Assembly (NCBI RefSeq): GCF_017753665.1 | Contig: NZ_CP072524.1 | Location: forward strand, 1-64,000 | Origin: Neisseria sicca | Lineage (GTDB): Bacteria; Pseudomonadota; Gammaproteobacteria; Burkholderiales; Neisseriaceae | DNA length: 64,000 nt | Direction: 5' to 3' | Part shown: piece after piece, positions 60,144 to 64,000 of the stretch | Position numbering within the stretch: position 1 is the stretch's first letter | Layout of the letters: every line of letters starts with the position of its first letter | Notes under the pieces: model-generated | Database searches by the model: none | What the model saw: only the letters and a program-made list of their open reading frames with translations | What the model was told of the DNA's origin: nothing | Program-made: the position numbers and the translations under genes

Positions 60144-61361
60144 ATGGAAATTATTTTAGGTATCGTGATGTTCACCGTCATCGTCTTGGCTTTGGCACTG
60201 ATGATTCTGTTTGCCAAATCTAAGCTGGTGAGCGAAGGCGACATCACCATCAAAGTCAATGATGAAAAAGAGCTGACTATGCCCGCCGGCGGCAAACTGC
60301 TAGGCGCGCTTGCTAGCCAAGGCATCTTCGTTCCCTCCGCCTGCGGTGGCGGCGGTTCGTGCGGACAATGTCGCGTTGTCGTGAAAAGTGGCGGCGGCGA
60401 CATTCTGCCGACCGAGTTGTCCCACATCAGCAAACGCGAAGCACGCGAAGGCTGCCGACTGTCTTGTCAGGTCAACGTCAAAACCGACATGGACATCGAA
60501 GTACCGGAAGAAGTGTTCGGCGTGAAAAAATGGGAATGCACCGTCATTTCCAATGAAAACAAAGCCACGTTCATTAAAGAACTCAAGCTTGCCATTCCCG
60601 AAGGCGAAGAAGTTCCCTTCCGTGCCGGTGGCTATATCCAAATCGAAGCCCCGCCGCACACCGTTGCCTACAAAGACTTCGACATTCCTAAGGAATATCA
60701 CGAAGACTGGGATAAATACAATCTGTGGCAATATGTTTCGAAAGTGGATGAGCCGATTTTGCGCGCATACTCCATGGCTTCATATCCAGAAGAAAAAGGC
60801 ATCATCATGCTGAACGTGCGTATCGCCACGCCGCCTCCGCGCGTACCCGATGCGCCTCCAGGACAAATGTCGTCCTACATCTGGTCGCTCAAACCCGGCG
60901 ATAAAGTAACCATCTCCGGTCCGTTCGGCGAATTCTTTGCCAAAGACACCGATGCTGAAATGGTATTCATCGGCGGCGGTGCAGGTATGGCGCCGATGCG
61001 CTCCCACATTTTCGACCAGCTGAAACGTTTGAACTCCAAACGCAAAATCACCTTCTGGTACGGCGCACGCTCCAAACGCGAAATGTTCTATGTTGAAGAC
61101 TTCGACCAACTGGCAGCAGAGTTCCCGAACTTCACATGGCACGTCGCCTTATCCGACCCGTTGCCGGAAGACAACTGGGACGGCTACACAGGCTTCATCC
61201 ACAACGTGGTTTACGAAAACCACCTGAAAAACCACGAAGCACCGGAAGACTGCGAATTCTATATGTGCGGCCCGCCGATCATGAACCAGTCCGTCATCAA
61301 AATGCTCAAAGACTTGGGCGTGGAAGATGAAAATATCCTCTTGGATGACTTCGGCGGTTAA
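60144..61361 (+). CDS. nqrF: Na+-NQR subunit F
   Basis: The electron-entry subunit, which takes hydride from NADH to FAD and passes electrons to a 2Fe-2S centre. In this 405-residue protein, after one N-terminal helix (about 4-24) the ferredoxin domain has cluster cysteines at 67, 73, 76 and 108 (CGGGGSCGQC and CRLSC). The reductase part has the FAD motif RAYSMASYP, the NAD motif GGGAGMAPMRSH and CGPPIMNQSV near the C-terminus. It closes the nqr operon, and a terminator follows at once. Confidence 0.97.
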   Translation: MEIILGIVMFTVIVLALALMILFAKSKLVSEGDITIKVNDEKELTMPAGGKLLGALASQGIFVPSACGGGGSCGQCRVVVKSGGGDILPTELSHISKREAREGCRLSCQVNVKTDMDIEVPEEVFGVKKWECTVISNENKATFIKELKLAIPEGEEVPFRAGGYIQIEAPPHTVAYKDFDIPKEYHEDWDKYNLWQYVSKVDEPILRAYSMASYPEEKGIIMLNVRIATPPPRVPDAPPGQMSSYIWSLKPGDKVTISGPFGEFFAKDTDAEMVFIGGGAGMAPMRSHIFDQLKRLNSKRKITFWYGARSKREMFYVEDFDQLAAEFPNFTWHVALSDPLPEDNWDGYTGFIHNVVYENHLKNHEAPEDCEFYMCGPPIMNQSVIKMLKDLGVEDENILLDDFGG

Positions 61362-61380
61362 GTATTCGGCTTCAAATACA

Positions 61381-61412
61381 AAAGGAAGAAACCTCGGTTT
61401 CTTCCTTTTTTT
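61381..61412 (+). terminator. Rho-independent terminator after nqrF
   Basis: AAAGGAAGAAAC pairs with GTTTCTTCCTTT around a CTCG loop and leads into a T-run, 20 bp after nqrF. No DUS is involved. Confidence 0.88.
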
Positions 61413-61425
61413 GTTTAGATAAAGA

Positions 61426-61482
61426 TGAAGGTCGTCTGCAAACAGGAAAACGGGTTCCGCTAAAATTTTCAGACGACCTTTG
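61426..61482. repeat. Imperfect DUS pair
   Basis: AAGGTCGTCTGCAAA (one change from the DUS) faces TTTTCAGACGACCTT across about 27 bp, between the nqrF terminator and coaBC. Confidence 0.6.
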
Positions 61483-61541
61483 GACTTTTCAGAAAAATAG
61501 CATTGTTCTCACTTATTTTGAGAATTATTTTGCTATATTGT

Positions 61542-62732
61542 TCATGATGAACGATTCAGACGAGTTGCAAGATGTTTGACAATGTTATCTGCTGCTTGAC
61601 GTTTATCTGTTTCTGGAAATGAAATCTCATTTTCATCATCAATAATGGTGATTTGATTAGTCGTTTTTCCCATTGACAGGGAAATTTGATTTGCAATCAG
61701 CATCGGGATATTTTTCCTGATTTTTTTGACTCTGGCATATTCTAGGATGTGTTCGCTTTCAGCGGCAAACCCGACACAGAATGGAGGGGTAGGTAAAGAA
61801 GCAATGGAAGCGAGAATATCAGGGTTTTCCGTTAATTCGATAACAGGAACTTTACCGGAACCATCTTTTTTCATTTTTTGAGAACTGCTATTTTTCACCT
61901 TATAGTCAGCAACAGCTGCAACGGAGATAAATACATCTTGGTCGGTAATATGATTGTGAACAGCGCGGAACATTTCTTCAGCGCTTACGGCTTGTTCTGT
62001 ATGTAAAAGTCCGGTCGGAATAGTAGTTTGGAGTTGTCCATAGATCAAAGTTACTTTAGCCCCTGCAGCCCGGCATGCCCGTGCTAAAGCCGTACCCATC
62101 TGTCCGCTAGAGATGTTTGTAATACCGCGTACGGGATCGATGGCTTCAAACGTTGCTCCGGCTGTGATCAAAATACGTTTGCCTAATAAGATTTTGGGTA
62201 TCCATAAGTCGGAAATTAAATCAGCCAAATCAGCTGCTTCAAGCATTCGGCCAAGTCCAATTTCCCCACAGGCCTGTTCGCCATACGCCGGCTGAAAGAC
62301 AGTAATACCGTCTGAACGTAGTTGTTCGATGTTGCGTAGATTGGCAGGATTGTTCCACATCTCTACATTCATGGCAGGAGCAACTGCTAAAGGACATTTC
62401 CGTGCGGCAACAAGATTAGTCAGGAGGTTATCCGCAATGCCATGGGAAATTTTTGCGATCGTATTGGCTGTTGCCGGTGTAATGACCAACGCATCTGCCT
62501 CACGTGTTAAATTAATATGAGCCATGCCATTTCCTAAGCCATTTTCATGCGTATCTGTTAAAACAGGATTTCCGCTTAAGGCCTGAAAAGTCAGTGGTGA
62601 AATAAATTCGGTTGATGCTTTGCTCATTACCACACTGACTGAATGTCCCTGTTTTTTCAATAAGCGTACCAACTCGCAAGACTTATAAGCGGCAATGCCG
62701 CCACTAATACCCAGCAGAATATGTTTACTCAT
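61542..62732 (-). CDS. coaBC: Bifunctional phosphopantothenoylcysteine decarboxylase / synthetase
   Basis: Performs two steps of coenzyme A synthesis. The 396-residue protein has an N-terminal flavoprotein decarboxylase (CoaC) with GISGGIAAYKSCELVRLLKKQGH, AHINLTREADALVITPATANTIAKI and PAMNVEMWNNPANLRN. The C-terminal synthetase (CoaB) starts near residue 190 with KRILITAGATFEAIDPVRGITNISSGQMG and has the KVKNSSSQKMKKDG strap. Both halves appear intact. It lies on the minus strand with its 3' end facing nqrF. Confidence 0.96.
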   Translation of the reverse strand: MSKHILLGISGGIAAYKSCELVRLLKKQGHSVSVVMSKASTEFISPLTFQALSGNPVLTDTHENGLGNGMAHINLTREADALVITPATANTIAKISHGIADNLLTNLVAARKCPLAVAPAMNVEMWNNPANLRNIEQLRSDGITVFQPAYGEQACGEIGLGRMLEAADLADLISDLWIPKILLGKRILITAGATFEAIDPVRGITNISSGQMGTALARACRAAGAKVTLIYGQLQTTIPTGLLHTEQAVSAEEMFRAVHNHITDQDVFISVAAVADYKVKNSSSQKMKKDGSGKVPVIELTENPDILASIASLPTPPFCVGFAAESEHILEYARVKKIRKNIPMLIANQISLSMGKTTNQITIIDDENEISFPETDKRQAADNIVKHLATRLNRSS

Positions 62733-62902
62733 GACTAAAATACATGTTCAAAATATGTTTATACTAACATGGATAAAGAACAAACAAGCAATTTTGAGGA
62801 AGGCCTATACCTATATATGTCAACGAGGCGATGCAATATTCAGGAGGGCAAATATTTTCTGAATGAGCAAGATTGGTAAAATATGATGCGAAATTGAATA
62901 AC

Positions 62903-62938
62903 AAAGGTCGTCTGAAAGAGATTTCAGACGACCTTTGG
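62903..62938. repeat. Inverted DUS pair upstream of rrn
   Basis: AAAGGTCGTCTGAAA and TTTCAGACGACCTTT with a 5-nt loop, between divergent units. Confidence 0.65.
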
Positions 62939-63221
62939 TGTTGTTGGCGGTTGTGTTGTTTGTCGGTGTGTGAGTTGGATGGTTTTGGGTTGTTTGGGTT
63001 TGGATTGATGGTGTTTTGAAAGTTCTGCAATAGTATCTGAAATAAAAGTTCTTGAATTTCAGTTTGTTGAAGTGTTTTGTAGAATTTTTTGTTGTTTGGG
63101 AGTTGACGGTTTTTGAGGGGAGGGGTATAGTTCGGTTCTTCGCTGCTTTGGCGGTGATTGAACGAACTAATAAGTATATCACAGTTGGTCTGATTTTTCG
63201 AGGTTTTGAAAAAAGTTTTGA

Positions 63222-63249
63222 TTGACAATGATTTGAAATGCTTTATAAT
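63222..63249 (+). promoter_or_regulatory. rRNA operon promoter
   Basis: Perfect consensus -35 TTGACA (63222-63227) and -10 TATAAT (63244-63249) with a 16-bp spacer. A/T-rich sequence immediately upstream (about 63191-63221) may act as an UP element. Fis, encoded at 9.1 kb, often activates such promoters. Confidence 0.88.
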
Positions 63250-63257
63250 TCGTTTTC

Positions 63258-63268
63258 GCTCTTTAACA
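63258..63268 (+). promoter_or_regulatory. boxA antitermination site in the rrn leader
   Basis: GCTCTTTAACA matches the boxA of rRNA leaders. NusB/NusE bind this RNA element, and SuhB assists in E. coli. Confidence 0.8.
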
Positions 63269-63392
63269 AAACAGATTACCGATAAGTGTGAGTGCGACAG
63301 CCTCACACTGTTTAAAAGACAGACAAGATGATGTTTTAGACATTGTCCTGTCAGTTTCTTTGAAACAGACCAGAAGTTAAAAAGTTAGAGAT

Positions 63393-64000
<608 letters not shown>

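Larger units (their letters stand above)
62733..63392. other. coaBC / rRNA operon intergenic region
   Basis: Holds a DUS hairpin (62903-62938), a T/G-rich stretch (62940-63120), then the rrn promoter, boxA and leader. The long minus-strand frame here is low-complexity and has no protein-like features. Confidence 0.6.

Noticed and set aside
62764..63306. Long minus-strand open frame before the rRNA operon
   Set aside because: The translation is low-complexity (Asn/Thr/Pro-rich), overlaps a DUS hairpin and the rrn promoter, and has no ribosome site or family features.

Overview
This window is a Neisseria chromosome segment that opens at the dnaA start codon and ends inside a 16S rRNA gene. The 12-mer AGGTCGTCTGAA and its complement recur throughout, both between and inside genes. 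That is the 'mucosa' dialect of the neisserial DNA uptake sequence (DUS), which points to the N. mucosa / N. sicca / N. macacae group rather than to the meningococcus or gonococcus, whose dialect is GCCGTCTGAA. Neisserial small repeats (a Correia element, a divergent relative, dRS3 copies), a Slam gene, a Na+-NQR operon and type IV pilus assembly genes agree with this. The species assignment is inference; the genus is nearly certain.

Layout. 1-2.8 kb: dnaA and dnaN. 2.9-10.2 kb: two small membrane proteins, pip, lptE-holA, a site-2-protease-like protein without its zinc histidines, dusB-fis and an EamA transporter. 10.4-12.1 kb: an operon of three lipoproteins (CsgG-like, DUF4810, DUF799/GNA1162). 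12.5-16.2 kb: purH, a small HAD protein, an inositol-phosphatase-family gene and rsmE. 16.4-30.5 kb: a fatty acid and envelope block, fabH ... fabD-msbA ... fabG. It is interrupted by a factor-H-binding-protein-like lipoprotein, a cold-shock/DUF1294 membrane protein, and a three-gene glycan island (23.6-29.5 kb) that holds a giant multi-domain glycosyltransferase and two tandem paralogues of unknown family. 30.5-39.9 kb: a two-component system, rng, a glutaredoxin, secB, tsaD, aroG, a glycine-zipper lipoprotein and waaA. 39.9-48 kb is AT-richer: a compact trimeric autotransporter adhesin with a SmpA/OmlA lipoprotein partner, then pilF-pilG-pilD-coaE, a nonsense-interrupted small gene and yacG. 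48-55 kb: ribF, ispH, lspA, a small secreted protein, Slam and a Na+/H+ antiporter. 55.5-61.4 kb: nqrABCDEF. 61.5-62.7 kb: coaBC. 63.2-64 kb: rrn promoter, boxA and partial 16S rRNA.

How the genes fit together. Much of the window serves the envelope. The fab genes supply acyl chains, waaA adds Kdo to lipid A, MsbA flips lipid A-core and LptE helps insert LOS. LspA matures the many lipoproteins. Slam would carry the fHbp-like lipoprotein to the surface. The adhesin and pili handle attachment and DNA uptake. NQR and the antiporter point to a sodium-based membrane energetics.

Genes are commonly bounded by inverted DUS pairs followed by T-runs, which act as candidate Rho-independent terminators. 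The most notable features are the glycan island, the fHbp-like lipoprotein together with Slam, the adhesin/SmpA pair, the histidine-less M50 protein, and two DUS hairpins that are exact inverted copies of each other around 32.7-32.9 kb.
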